15,217 nucleotides of DNA from Treponema sp. (GCA_031283505.1 JAITBO010000286.1:1-15217), one strand, 5' to 3'; positions 6,752 to 14,562 are shown, counted from the stretch's first letter. The notes: a model not told the origin generated them from the sequence alone. Program-made: numbers and translations.

Positions 6752-8272
6752 TTAAATTACCGGCAATTTTACCGCAACTTCGGCGTTGGGCAGTTTAACA
6801 GGGGTTCCCGCCTGAATACGGACTTGATACGACGGGGACGTAATATCTATGCCTGCGGCATTGAATCCGTCCTGTAGATTCTGGTAGAGTCCAGAGTAGA
6901 TGGCGGGTACCCGGTCAACCTCCTTGGTGTAGGCGTTGATCTGGTATCTTGCATAAAAATCGTCCAGGGCGGTTTGGAGGACGAAGGGCTTGGGCGTATC
7001 CAATACAAAGTTCGTCTTGAGGGCTGCGGCAATAAGTATCCCGTGAACAGTGGTCCAAGGGACGGCATAGCCTATGCTAACTTCCGCATAAAGGATCAGC
7101 CCTTCCTCATCTTCGTCTGAAGATGTGTGGTAATTAATGATACTGGAACTCAGAATCATCATATTGGGAAATGTAACATATTCGTTCTTGTGGGTCTTGA
7201 GCCGAACAACCATCAAAGTCTTTTCCACTACAAATCCTGTCGTTTCTTTGATCTGAATTCTGTCGCCTATTTTGAAGGGCCGCATATAGGTGATAACAAA
7301 TCCGGCGATCAGGTTCCCTATAGCCGAGGTTGATCCCAAGGAAAAGATGAGCCCCACAAAAACGGTGACGCCCTGAAAGATGGGAGACCCCGAACCCGGA
7401 AGGTAGGGGTAAACCACCGTCATGGTAAAGGCGTACAGCAAAACCCGCAGAAGGTTGAAGGTCGGCTGCGCCCAATCAGAGTAAAACCCCGGTATAACCA
7501 GCCTTTCCCGCTCGATTTGGGTGGCAAAAAATTTCAACCCTCTGATAACGTAACGGGTTATCAGCAAAATGATGACGATAGAGATCAGGTTCGGGGTATA
7601 CTTGACGGCATTGATAAGAATGTTTTTCAGAGGCGTCAGGATATACTTAAAGAGCGTGGAAGCCAGGTTTTTCGTCACCGGAAAAAGGCTGAACACAATG
7701 GGGATGGTAATGAAAAGCTGAAAGGCGGTGACGATATACTTCACTATTTTCAGCCCAAACAACAGCATATTCATCATCTGTTTTGTCGTTAAAATATGCA
7801 GTTGTTTAACGACCAAGGGCTTAAGTCTTTTTCCACCCCAGGCGGCCAGTTTTATCTTAAAACGGTCAAAGAGCCGCCAGACAAGCCAGATCAACAGGAC
7901 CTGTATGGCAATGACGATCAGGGCAAGCCCAACCCGCCGGGCATAGTCCAGTACCACCTCCGACTCTACGGTTATGCGGGTGTGAAGGTCCCCGGCGGTA
8001 TCCTCTATTGCCGTGACAACCGATTGGTCTGAAAAAACCGGAGCCGCCGGTATGTCCGCCCTGGCTTCGCCGTCCGGTACGCCGGGCAGCGGGACGACAG
8101 GCGATTCCGGGGAAACCGGTGCAGCACCGGTTTCCTCCGCCGAAACGCCGCCGGAACCTCCTGCCGGAACCTCGTCATCACCGGCTGCCGGGAGGAGGAC
8201 CGGGGAGAACAAAACGCTGATGATGAAAAACAAAAACAATATGGCTTTGGAAAATCGCGGGAAACTTGTCAT
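6752..8272 (-). CDS. MscS-family mechanosensitive ion channel
   Basis: A 506-residue inner-membrane channel predicted to open under membrane tension and release solutes during hypo-osmotic shock. Residues 1-30 form a signal peptide (AILFLFFIISVLFSPVLLPA), followed by a Gly/Pro/Ala-rich acidic linker to about 80. Membrane segments are seen near 113-134, 170-197, 228-246 and 274-291. The pore helix of the MscS family is clear: GLIFSLGSTSAIGNLIAGFV at 307-326 followed by MRPFKIGDRIQI, the start of the cytoplasmic beta domain, with the conserved FPN at 368-370. The C-terminal alpha/beta vestibule ends near 480. It is much longer than E. coli MscS (286 residues), with extra N-terminal segments. 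The start has AGGAG about 6 bases upstream. thrC lies 103 bases upstream and the LRR gene 50 bases downstream. Confidence 0.92.
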   Translation of the reverse strand: MTSFPRFSKAILFLFFIISVLFSPVLLPAAGDDEVPAGGSGGVSAEETGAAPVSPESPVVPLPGVPDGEARADIPAAPVFSDQSVVTAIEDTAGDLHTRITVESEVVLDYARRVGLALIVIAIQVLLIWLVWRLFDRFKIKLAAWGGKRLKPLVVKQLHILTTKQMMNMLLFGLKIVKYIVTAFQLFITIPIVFSLFPVTKNLASTLFKYILTPLKNILINAVKYTPNLISIVIILLITRYVIRGLKFFATQIERERLVIPGFYSDWAQPTFNLLRVLLYAFTMTVVYPYLPGSGSPIFQGVTVFVGLIFSLGSTSAIGNLIAGFVITYMRPFKIGDRIQIKETTGFVVEKTLMVVRLKTHKNEYVTFPNMMILSSSIINYHTSSDEDEEGLILYAEVSIGYAVPWTTVHGILIAAALKTNFVLDTPKPFVLQTALDDFYARYQINAYTKEVDRVPAIYSGLYQNLQDGFNAAGIDITSPSYQVRIQAGTPVKLPNAEVAVKLPVI

Positions 8273-8304
8273 AAGGACTCCTATGAATTTCGATTTATAC
8301 TCTT

Positions 8305-8329
8305 ATACTTTCCTTGCATACTTTCCTTG
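8305..8329. repeat. Short tandem repeat upstream of mscS
   Basis: ATACTTTCCTTG occurs at 8305-8316 and again at 8318-8329, a perfect 12-base unit repeated with a 13-base period. It lies in the 103-base gap between thrC and mscS, 33 to 57 bases upstream of the mscS start, next to an AT-rich TATAAT-like sequence (minus strand, 8341-8336) for which I see no good -35 box. Confidence 0.6.
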
Positions 8330-8375
8330 ATTTTAATTATAATCCCCGCTGTCTACATGGTCTATAAATAAAGAT

Positions 8376-9680
8376 TTAGAAACAGCTTGCTATAGCCGTT
8401 TCCAGAGCGTCAAGATTCGGTTTGATTACTCCCAGGGGGTCTGATTTTTCCCGGAGCATGGACAATCGCTGGGGAATCTCCACGGTCTGGCCGGCAGCCT
8501 GGGTTACCGTGACCGCTTTCTTTGCGGGATGGCCTGTAGCAAGGATGACCACATGGCTGCTGGGTTCAAAAGAGGACGACAGCCGTTTCGCCGCCGCGTA
8601 AGCTACCGCCGCGTGGGGGTCAAGGATAATGCCGTACCGCTTCCAAAACTGTTCCAGAGCCTTCAGCGTTTCGTCATTATCCACAGCGGCGGGAAAAACC
8701 ATGTTCCGCATAACTGCGGGCGCTTCGGCATAAAACGAAGCCAGCCGCTCGTAATTTGAAGGATGCCCCACATCCAGGGCGGGAGAATTGGTGACTTTGG
8801 CTGGCCGGGGGATAAACTGCCGTCCCTTGATAAAATCACCAAAAGCGTTGTTGGCGTTCATGGCGGCGATAAAGCCGTTCACCGGCATCCCGAATTTCCA
8901 GGCGTAGAGTCCGGCAATCAGGTTACCGAAGTTCCCCGAAGGAACACTGAACAAGAGGTCCCCGTTCAAATACTTCTTTATCTTGACAAAGGCGTAAAGA
9001 AAATAAAACGACTGGGGCAGAAGGCGCCCCGCGTTGATGGTGTTGGCGCTGGTAATGCCGTAACGTTCCGCATAAGGCCGGTCCCGGATGATTTCGTTGA
9101 CCAGCCGCTGACATTCGTCGAAAGACCCTTCAATCTGAATGGGGATGATGTTCCCGCCTCTGGGAACATACGTAGCGGGATCGAGTCCCTGAATGGGGCC
9201 GGAAGGGTAAAGCATTACCGACGTGATATTTTGACGGTTATGGAAGGCGTTTGCGATGCTTGCCCCCGTATCGTCCCGGACGGCGGAAACAATCATGGCC
9301 GGGCCGTTGTTCTTGAGGAGTTCTTCCAGAACCGCCGCAAGGAACGCTATGCCGAAATCCTTAAAAACCCCTGTGGGACCGTTATAAAGGGTCAAAAGAG
9401 AGAACTTTTCATCAAGCTGCCGCAGCTCAGGTTCAAAATCAAAGGCGCTTTCCGCAACCCTGGTTGCGGAAAAAGGATTCAATTCACCCTGGAGCAGGCC
9501 GGGGGCGACCGTAGCCGCCAGTTCGGGATAATCCGTTTCGGCATCCATATATAGGAAGTATTGACGCATATCCATGACCGAAGCGGGCACATAGAGTCCC
9601 CCGTCCGGGGGCAGACAGCGCAAAACCGCCTCTTTAAACGGAACCAGCGGCTCATGGGACCTAGTAGATCTGAATTGCAT
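8376..9680 (-). CDS. thrC: Threonine synthase (PLP-dependent)
   Basis: Threonine synthase converts O-phosphohomoserine to threonine with pyridoxal phosphate. With ATG 9680 as start the protein is 434 residues. It begins MQFRSTRSHEPLVPFKEAVL and DGGLYVP as the family does. YNGPTGVFKDFG at 99-110 contains the PLP lysine (Lys107); TSANTINAGRLLPQ (210-223), the phosphate loop SVPSGNFGN (245-253), ALDVGHPSNYERL (301-313) and LDPHAAVAYAA (353-363) are also typical. The usual SGDTG motif is replaced by RDDTG (135-139), and the neighbouring block that normally reads LQExQ is GLDPAT. These changes fall near the active site, so activity may be altered. The ATG at 9680 was chosen because GAGGA lies 6 bases upstream; an ATG at 9725 would add 15 hydrophobic residues not seen in the family. 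No other threonine genes are in the window. Confidence 0.88.
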   Translation of the reverse strand: MQFRSTRSHEPLVPFKEAVLRCLPPDGGLYVPASVMDMRQYFLYMDAETDYPELAATVAPGLLQGELNPFSATRVAESAFDFEPELRQLDEKFSLLTLYNGPTGVFKDFGIAFLAAVLEELLKNNGPAMIVSAVRDDTGASIANAFHNRQNITSVMLYPSGPIQGLDPATYVPRGGNIIPIQIEGSFDECQRLVNEIIRDRPYAERYGITSANTINAGRLLPQSFYFLYAFVKIKKYLNGDLLFSVPSGNFGNLIAGLYAWKFGMPVNGFIAAMNANNAFGDFIKGRQFIPRPAKVTNSPALDVGHPSNYERLASFYAEAPAVMRNMVFPAAVDNDETLKALEQFWKRYGIILDPHAAVAYAAAKRLSSSFEPSSHVVILATGHPAKKAVTVTQAAGQTVEIPQRLSMLREKSDPLGVIKPNLDALETAIASCF

Positions 9681-9877
9681 AGAAGTCCTCAATAAAAAAA
9701 GAACCAAGGCAGCTTTTTTTATCATTCTGTTTTTTTATAAACCCCATGCCTAATACTTTACCCTAAAAATGGGGAATCTGCAAGGGGACGGTAGTCTCCG
9801 CCCCATTCCCCCGGTTTAACGTAACTCCGCCGGAAGAAGCAACTTAAAATGATATACGGAAGGGCAAATTTTTTCCC
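9681..9877. other. Divergent intergenic region between thrC and the flaB promoter
   Basis: No gene is visible. Just before thrC, on the minus strand, a run of seven A and a run of seven T flank a short G/C stretch (about 9694-9719), which could fold into a weak AT hairpin. A TATAAA-like box is at about 9733-9738 (minus) but without a good -35. An 11-base direct repeat ACTTAAAATGA occurs at 9842-9852 and 9903-9913, bracketing the flaB promoter; its meaning is unknown. Confidence 0.4.
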
Positions 9878-9904
9878 TAAAGGCTGGTTTTTAAATACCG
9901 ATAC
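9878..9904 (+). promoter_or_regulatory. Sigma-28 (FliA)-type flagellar promoter for flaB
   Basis: TAAAGGCT (9878-9885), 11 bases, ACCGATAC (9897-9904). The enterobacterial sigma-28 consensus is TAAAGTTT-N11-GCCGATAA; each box matches 6 of 8 and the spacing is exact. Flagellin genes of treponemes are known to be transcribed by sigma-28, and the next gene downstream on this strand is flaB. Transcription would start near 9911, giving a leader of about 300 bases. Confidence 0.7.
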
Positions 9905-10083
9905 TTAAAATGAAACTGAATGGAACCATGCGTCCGTCGGGCCTCCGTGGTTTTGTTCAGGGAGGAACGAAGCCGTTATAAAGCGGTGGCGTTCCGGAAC
10001 AGCAATGTCCCCGGAGCGTAAGTTCCCCCTCACCCTTCCGGATACGGGTGGGTCGAGGGTTAATGGCACAAACTTTAAAAGGG

Positions 10084-10102
10084 GTTTTCCCAAAGGGAAA
10101 AC
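10084..10102. repeat. Perfect 8-bp palindrome with 3-base spacer in the flaB leader
   Basis: GTTTTCCC (10084-10091), AAA, GGGAAAAC (10095-10102). It can form a short RNA hairpin or be bound by a dimeric regulator. It lies 114 bases before the flaB ATG. No U tract follows, so it is not a standard terminator. Confidence 0.6.
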
Positions 10103-10114
10103 TTCAAGACAAAA

Positions 10115-10138
10115 ACGTTATGCGTTAACACATAATGT
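10115..10138. promoter_or_regulatory. 24-bp near-perfect palindrome upstream of flaB (operator-like)
   Basis: The sequence ACGTTATGCGTTAAC continuing ACATAATGT is symmetric about GTTAAC: 10 of 12 base pairs match, the exceptions being 10117/10136 (G-T) and 10123/10130 (C-A). It has no loop, which favours a protein-binding site over an RNA hairpin. It sits 78 bases before the flaB start and well downstream of the sigma-28 promoter, so it would act as a roadblock-type operator or serve a second promoter. Confidence 0.45.
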
Positions 10139-10216
10139 CTTTGTCCGGCATGGATGCCGCGGCGCCAAACACTGCATAGGGCAGCGGTGCGCCGAAAATG
10201 CCAAAGGAGTAAAGGT

Positions 10217-11077
10217 ATGATTATTAATCACAACTTAAGCGCAATGTTTGCCGACAGGTCCCTCAAGGTCACCCAGACATTCCTGGACAAGAACATGGAG
10301 AAACTGTCGAGCGGCTTGCGTATCAACCGGGCAGGCGATGATGCTTCGGGACTCGCTGTTTCTGAGAAGATGCGGAGCCAGATCCGCGGTTTGAATCAGG
10401 CGTCACAGAACGCGCAGCATGGTATTTCATTCATTCAGACTACGGAAGGCTATCTCCAGGAATCCGAAGACATCGTTCAGCGCCTGCGTGAGTTGGCGGT
10501 TCAGTCTTCAAACGGTATCTACACTGCGGAAGACCGGATGTATATCCAGATCGAAGTTTCAGCTTTGATTGACGAAATTGATCGGATTGCTTCCCACGCC
10601 CAGTTCAACGGGATGAATCTTCTGACCGGAAGGTTTGGCCGGCCCGTCGGTGAAAACGTGGTAACCGCTTCTATGTGGCTCCATATCGGCGCCAACATGG
10701 ATCAGCGGGAACAAGTATTTATCGGCACCATGACTGCCAAGGGCATTGGGGTCCGCAACGTCGGTGACGAATCCATTCTTTCGTTGTCCGAACCGGACAG
10801 CGCCAACCGTGCCATTGGAACCCTCGACGAGGCGCTTAAGCGGATCAACAAACAAAGATCCGATCTCGGCGCCTACCAGAACCGGCTGGAACACGCGGTC
10901 CGCGGCATTGACATCGGGGCCGAAAACCTGCAAGCCTCTGAATCCCGCGTAAGGGATACCAACATGGCGAACGAGATGGTTACTTACACCAAGAACCAGA
11001 TCCTCAGCCAGTCGGGTACCGCGATGCTGGCCCAGGCCAATCAGAGAGGCCAGGCGGTTCTCCAGCTTCTCCAGTAA
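10217..11077 (+). CDS. flaB: Flagellin core protein FlaB
   Basis: A 286-residue periplasmic flagellar filament core protein, the exact length usual for spirochetal FlaB. The N-terminal D0/D1 helices begin [17 protein letters not shown] and continue [20 protein letters not shown] and [20 protein letters not shown]. The C-terminal helices include [40 protein letters not shown] and [16 protein letters not shown] at the end. The short central region (about 145-200) lacks the large surface domains of external flagellins, as expected for filaments in the periplasm under the FlaA sheath. I chose ATG 10217 because AAAGGAG (10203-10209) precedes it and the N-terminus then matches the family; the frame is open for 21 more codons upstream without similarity. 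It is monocistronic: sigma-28 promoter upstream, terminator downstream. Confidence 0.97.
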   Translation: MIINHNLSAMFADRSLKVTQTFLDKNMEKLSSGLRINRAGDDASGLAVSEKMRSQIRGLNQASQNAQHGISFIQTTEGYLQESEDIVQRLRELAVQSSNGIYTAEDRMYIQIEVSALIDEIDRIASHAQFNGMNLLTGRFGRPVGENVVTASMWLHIGANMDQREQVFIGTMTAKGIGVRNVGDESILSLSEPDSANRAIGTLDEALKRINKQRSDLGAYQNRLEHAVRGIDIGAENLQASESRVRDTNMANEMVTYTKNQILSQSGTAMLAQANQRGQAVLQLLQ

Positions 11078-11160
11078 ATGGCTGACGGTCCGGTTAAGAT
11101 TGCCGTTTAAGAGCAATTTCGACCTGGGTCCCGCCGATCATTTAGACGTACCGGGAAGGC

Positions 11161-11196
11161 GCCGTTCCGGCTTAGGCCGGAACGGCTTCTTTTTTT
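11161..11196 (+). terminator. Intrinsic terminator of flaB
   Basis: GCCGTTCCGGC (11161-11171), loop TTAG, GCCGGAACGGC (11176-11186): a perfect 11-bp GC-rich stem followed by a T-rich tail to 11196. It lies 83 bases after the flaB stop. It separates flaB from the convergent M16 protease gene. Confidence 0.93.
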
Positions 11197-11272
11197 AAAA
11201 CCTGTGAGCCTGTCCCAAAACTAATTGACTGTACGCTAATGCGAAGGAGGCTTTTCCAAAGCCGCGTATATG

Positions 11273-14230
11273 TTAGTTTTTCCACCCTTCAGGATACAGG
11301 ACGATCCGCACGGGGCCTTCCGGCAGAAGGCGGCGGCAGAGGTCCCGAATTTCCGCCGGGGTAACCGCAGCGTACAAGCCGGGGCGCTTGTTCAACTGAC
11401 CCAGAGGCAGGTTCAGTGTGACCGCAAGGCTTCCATAGTTTTGGGCTATGTAGCGGTTGTTCTGCATGGAAACTTCCCAGCTTTTTTTAAGGGCTTCCAG
11501 CGTCTTCGCAAAGATATCTTCGTCGATAGTCCCCCCGGCGATAAGCTCAAGCTGTTGTATGACGGCTGCACTCAGTTCATCTGCCCGGCGGGGATCGCAG
11601 GAGAAGTAACTGCTCATCGTGAGTTCGCCGTCACGAGGCAGGGGAGAAAGGGAGGCTCCGGCGGAAACATAGTATACTCCTCCCAGTTTTTCCCGTATCT
11701 CTTCGGTCAAGATGATGTCCATGTATTCGGTTAACGCCAAAGCCGCCGCCCTCTGACGTTCGTCATACTTTTCGGGCAGGAACCATCCCATGAATACCAG
11801 GCTCTTCTCTTCCTTTCCCTTGTAAATAGTCTTTTCGGTCTTACCCGGACGCAGAATCTGCGGGTCCGTCCAGGTATTCATGCCTGCTTCCGCCGGAGGA
11901 ATGGCGGCAAGATAGGTCTCTACATAGCTGCGGACGGCGGGGATGTCCAGATTGCCGGTGAACACAAAGGTGTAGTCCTGGGGACCCAAGCCCCGGCGCA
12001 CAAAGTCCAGAGCCGCCTGAGGGTGTACCTTTTCCAGGTCCGCAAGTTCCATCGGCCTGCTAAAGCGGTTGTTCCCGAAGGTGAGCCGGCTTATCTCATC
12101 GCTGAAGACCTCCTCGGGATCGTTGTCCTTTTGAGCCAGAATGGTCCGGTACTGATCCATCATAGCTTCAACCGCGCCGGGATCAAGCCGGGGCTGGGTA
12201 AAGCTGAGGTAGAGGAGTTCAAACAGGGTCTTGAGGTCCCCGGCGGCGGCGTACCCTTCAAAGCCCCGGTGGAAAAGGGCGGTCCAGTAGGTAATGGAAA
12301 CCTGCTTGTCCGCCAACTTTTGGAGGAGTTCCGTCCGTGAATAGGGGCCTAAGCCGGAAACGTTCATCATTTCCGCCGCAAGATTTACGGAAACTTCTTC
12401 CGATTCGGGCGCGCCGGTAGTACCTCCCCGGGCTATGGCGTAAAGGATAATTTCGTTGTTCTTGTTACTTGTCTCTTTAAGGATAACCTTCCCTCCGTTG
12501 CTCAGTTCCCAGAGGATGGCCCCGGTTTCGGCATCCCGGCTTTCGTTGGCGATCTGACCGGCTGTAGGTTCTTGGTCCAAGAGCTTATCGCTGACAGGCG
12601 TCTCTTTAGGCCGGGGTATGCGCTCCTTCCGGCTTGCCGCAAGAATGTTTTTAAGCTCCGCCGCGTCCGGGAGATTGGCCGTTTCTGACTCAGGGATGGT
12701 CAGGAACATGGTGATGTCGTTGAAAGCGAAGTAATTTTTTGCAGCCGCCGCTATTTCCCTGGCATTTATGACGGGGAACATCCTGGTAATCGCGTCCAGT
12801 TCCCATTCAACGTCCGCCGTGTTTTGGTCCTGTAAAAAATGAGAAACAAACGAATACACAAAAAGGTTCGACGGCTGCCGGTCTTTTTCCGAAACCCGCT
12901 GCATAAAGTTTGAAATAAGGGTCCGCTTTGCCCGGTCAATTTCGGCGTCGGTAAATCCGTAGCGGCTTATGGATTCCTTTTCCCGCAGAATCGCTTTAAG
13001 GCATTCGCGGACAGCGCCGGACTTGGCAATGGCCGAAACCACATAAAAACGGGATTCCCGTCCATACCGGCTCTCCCAGGTCCCCGCAGCGACATAGGGA
13101 GTTTCGGGCCTGGAAGCGGCTTCCTCCATTCGGAGGGAGATCATCTGGCTTATGAGGGCGTCAATAAGCCCCTGGCGATAAGACGCGAGGTCTCCCCGCA
13201 GCGGCTGGGGAGCTTCCCGGTAATAGAGGTCGAGCCGGGGATACGGATATTCAGGATCGGTTATGATCTCTATTCTAAGGCTGTCCTTTTCCGGGTTGGG
13301 AAGTTCATAGAACGGCCGGTCAAGGGGAGAACCGGGAGGAGGGGCCGTAAAATGAGCGGCCAGTTCCTTTTCCAAAACAGCCCCGTCAAAGTCTCCCACC
13401 AGGACGATCGCCATGTTGTCGGTCCGGTACCATTTTTTATAGAAATTTTCCAGCCGGGACGCCGGGGCATTACGGATGATTTCGGGCAATCCTATGGGGA
13501 GCCTGTCCGCATAGGCCGATCCCCGGAAAAGAATGGGCAGCATTTTCTGCATGACCCGTTCATCGGCCCCAAGCCTGGACCGCTGTTCTTCCATTATAAC
13601 CGCCCGCTCGTCGTCAACATCCTGAGGCGTAAAGGTAACGGCGCAGGACCAGTCGTCAATCACCGCAAGAGCTTTCGCGGGGATACGCTTGATCCCGTCT
13701 TCCCCGGTTTCCACCGGAGCCTCTATACCGTAGACCGTCTCGTCATAGGAGGTATAGGCGTTTACATCGGCGCCAAAACGCATCCCCAAAGAACGGAGGT
13801 AGTTGATTATCTCCTGTTCAGGGAAACGCTTAGTCCCGTTAAAGGCCATGTGTTCCGTAAAGTGGGCAAGGCCCCGCTCTTCTTCGGTTTCCAGCACCGA
13901 ACCGGCGTTCACCGCCAGGGTCAGGAATGCCCGGTTTTCGGGCCGGGCATTTTCCATGATATAGTATCGCAGGCCGTTGGGTAGCTTTCCCGTCCGGACC
14001 TTCGTCATAAAGGGGACCGGATCGGCGGCTTGTCCCAAACCGCCGTAAATATCGGCCTTACCGGACATCCCGGTATTTCCCGAGGAGGCGCAGGCGGCAA
14101 AGCTAAGGATTCCACAAATCAAACAGGCGATTAAAAAATAACCGGCGGTCAGAAATAACCGGCTATATACCGATAGACGGGCTTTTTGCCCCGTCCGTAA
14201 CCGTTGAAAAATATATGGTTTATTCATCAT
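11273..14230 (-). CDS. M16-family zinc metallopeptidase, putative lipoprotein
   Basis: A 985-residue peptidase of the pitrilysin/insulinase family (PqqL-like layout), predicted to degrade peptides in the periplasm. A signal segment (LFLTAGYFLIACLICGILSF) ends in the lipobox FAAC with Cys47. The inverted zinc motif HFTEH is at 123-127 (His123, Glu126, His127) inside RGLAHFTEHMAFNGTKRFP, and DDERAVIMEEQ (206-216) should provide the third ligand, probably Glu208. FGADVNAYTSYDETVY (152-167) is also typical of the catalytic domain. Two M16 halves are present, the second without a zinc site, as in full-length family members. The start is one of two adjacent ATGs at 14230 or 14227; no clear Shine-Dalgarno precedes them. 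A small GGCTTT/AAAGCC hairpin lies about 20 bases after the stop. Confidence 0.93.
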   Translation of the reverse strand: MMNKPYIFQRLRTGQKARLSVYSRLFLTAGYFLIACLICGILSFAACASSGNTGMSGKADIYGGLGQAADPVPFMTKVRTGKLPNGLRYYIMENARPENRAFLTLAVNAGSVLETEEERGLAHFTEHMAFNGTKRFPEQEIINYLRSLGMRFGADVNAYTSYDETVYGIEAPVETGEDGIKRIPAKALAVIDDWSCAVTFTPQDVDDERAVIMEEQRSRLGADERVMQKMLPILFRGSAYADRLPIGLPEIIRNAPASRLENFYKKWYRTDNMAIVLVGDFDGAVLEKELAAHFTAPPPGSPLDRPFYELPNPEKDSLRIEIITDPEYPYPRLDLYYREAPQPLRGDLASYRQGLIDALISQMISLRMEEAASRPETPYVAAGTWESRYGRESRFYVVSAIAKSGAVRECLKAILREKESISRYGFTDAEIDRAKRTLISNFMQRVSEKDRQPSNLFVYSFVSHFLQDQNTADVEWELDAITRMFPVINAREIAAAAKNYFAFNDITMFLTIPESETANLPDAAELKNILAASRKERIPRPKETPVSDKLLDQEPTAGQIANESRDAETGAILWELSNGGKVILKETSNKNNEIILYAIARGGTTGAPESEEVSVNLAAEMMNVSGLGPYSRTELLQKLADKQVSITYWTALFHRGFEGYAAAGDLKTLFELLYLSFTQPRLDPGAVEAMMDQYRTILAQKDNDPEEVFSDEISRLTFGNNRFSRPMELADLEKVHPQAALDFVRRGLGPQDYTFVFTGNLDIPAVRSYVETYLAAIPPAEAGMNTWTDPQILRPGKTEKTIYKGKEEKSLVFMGWFLPEKYDERQRAAALALTEYMDIILTEEIREKLGGVYYVSAGASLSPLPRDGELTMSSYFSCDPRRADELSAAVIQQLELIAGGTIDEDIFAKTLEALKKSWEVSMQNNRYIAQNYGSLAVTLNLPLGQLNKRPGLYAAVTPAEIRDLCRRLLPEGPVRIVLYPEGWKN

Positions 14231-14338
14231 AGGGTAAAGTATAATGTTTTAGCGAAGGTTACACCAATAGAAACAAGCCGGAGAGTCAACTGCCGGCTTT
14301 CTCCGAAATTTCCAAGTATGTAAGGTTTATTCGAAGCC

Positions 14339-14378
14339 GGGGTCAGGCCCCCGGGGCAGGGCCCTGGGGTCAGGCCCC
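14339..14378. repeat. GGGGTCAGGCCCC repeat cluster (REP-like)
   Basis: GGGGTCAGGCCCC occurs at 14339-14351 and 14366-14378, with a related GGGGCAGGGCCC at 14353-14364 between them, giving three roughly 13-base units. Each is nearly self-complementary and the cluster can fold into several GC hairpins. The motif resembles the GGGGTCAG(A/G)CCCC repeats that accompany REP-associated (Y1/RAYT) transposases in other bacteria; no such transposase is in this window. Confidence 0.7.
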
Positions 14379-14479
14379 TTGTGAAAAACGCCCGGCGGGG
14401 CTATACTGGCTCCCATGGCTTTACTTTGCGGGGGCGCGGCGGTTTCCCTCTATAAAAAAGACGATCCCCTTCCGCGTAT

Positions 14480-14508
14480 GTCCATCGGATACGTTGTGTC
14501 CGATGGAC
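14480..14508. repeat. 10-bp inverted repeat upstream of the DUF4469 gene
   Basis: GTCCATCGGA (14480-14489) and TCCGATGGAC (14499-14508) are perfect inverted arms with a 9-base spacer. It lies 14 bases before the microsatellite and about 175 bases before the ATG at 14682. It could be an operator or an RNA hairpin; there is no clean T tract after it. Confidence 0.75.
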
Positions 14509-14521
14509 CTGGAAAAATTTA

Positions 14522-14562
14522 CCCCCCCCCACACACACACACACACTCTCTCTCTCTCTCTC
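14522..14562. repeat. Compound microsatellite C9 (AC)8 (TC)8
   Basis: Nine C (14522-14530), eight AC units (14531-14546) and eight TC units (14547-14562) follow one another without interruption. Such runs are prone to slipped-strand change in length. It lies 120 bases upstream of the start of the DUF4469 gene, outside any recognised coding frame, so length change would alter promoter spacing or the leader, not a reading frame. Confidence 0.95.

Larger units (their letters stand above)
9911..10216 (+). other. Long predicted 5' leader of flaB
   Basis: If transcription starts from the sigma-28 promoter, about 300 untranslated bases precede flaB, which is long for a flagellin gene. No convincing coding frame with a ribosome site is visible. 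The leader contains TTCCGGAA-type palindromic pieces near 9990, a CACCC/GGGTG hairpin near 10030-10050, and the two palindromes listed separately. It may be a regulatory RNA leader, or there may be a second promoter nearer the gene that I do not recognise. Confidence 0.4.

Noticed and set aside
8763..9554. 263-codon plus-strand open frame inside thrC
   Set aside because: It is antisense to a well-conserved threonine synthase and has no family resemblance.
9681..9725. Longer thrC start at 9725 adding a hydrophobic leader
   Set aside because: It resembles a signal peptide by chance; threonine synthase is cytoplasmic, and the ATG at 9680 has its own ribosome site and matches the family N-terminus.
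10190..10197. GCCGAAAA near flaB as a second sigma-28 -10 box
   Set aside because: No TAAA-like -35 lies at the right distance and it would leave only about 20 bases before the start codon; the boxes at 9878-9904 are better.
11078..11110. Ten-codon frame (MADGPVKIAV) directly after the flaB stop
   Set aside because: It has no ribosome site of its own and is too short to separate from chance.
11205..11222. GAGCCTGTCCCAAAA as an insertion-sequence end
   Set aside because: It resembles some IS terminal repeats, but no matching inverted copy or transposase is found nearby.
14339..14378. Possible CRISPR-like array
   Set aside because: The units are 13 bases, nearly contiguous, without spacers of regular length and with no cas genes nearby.
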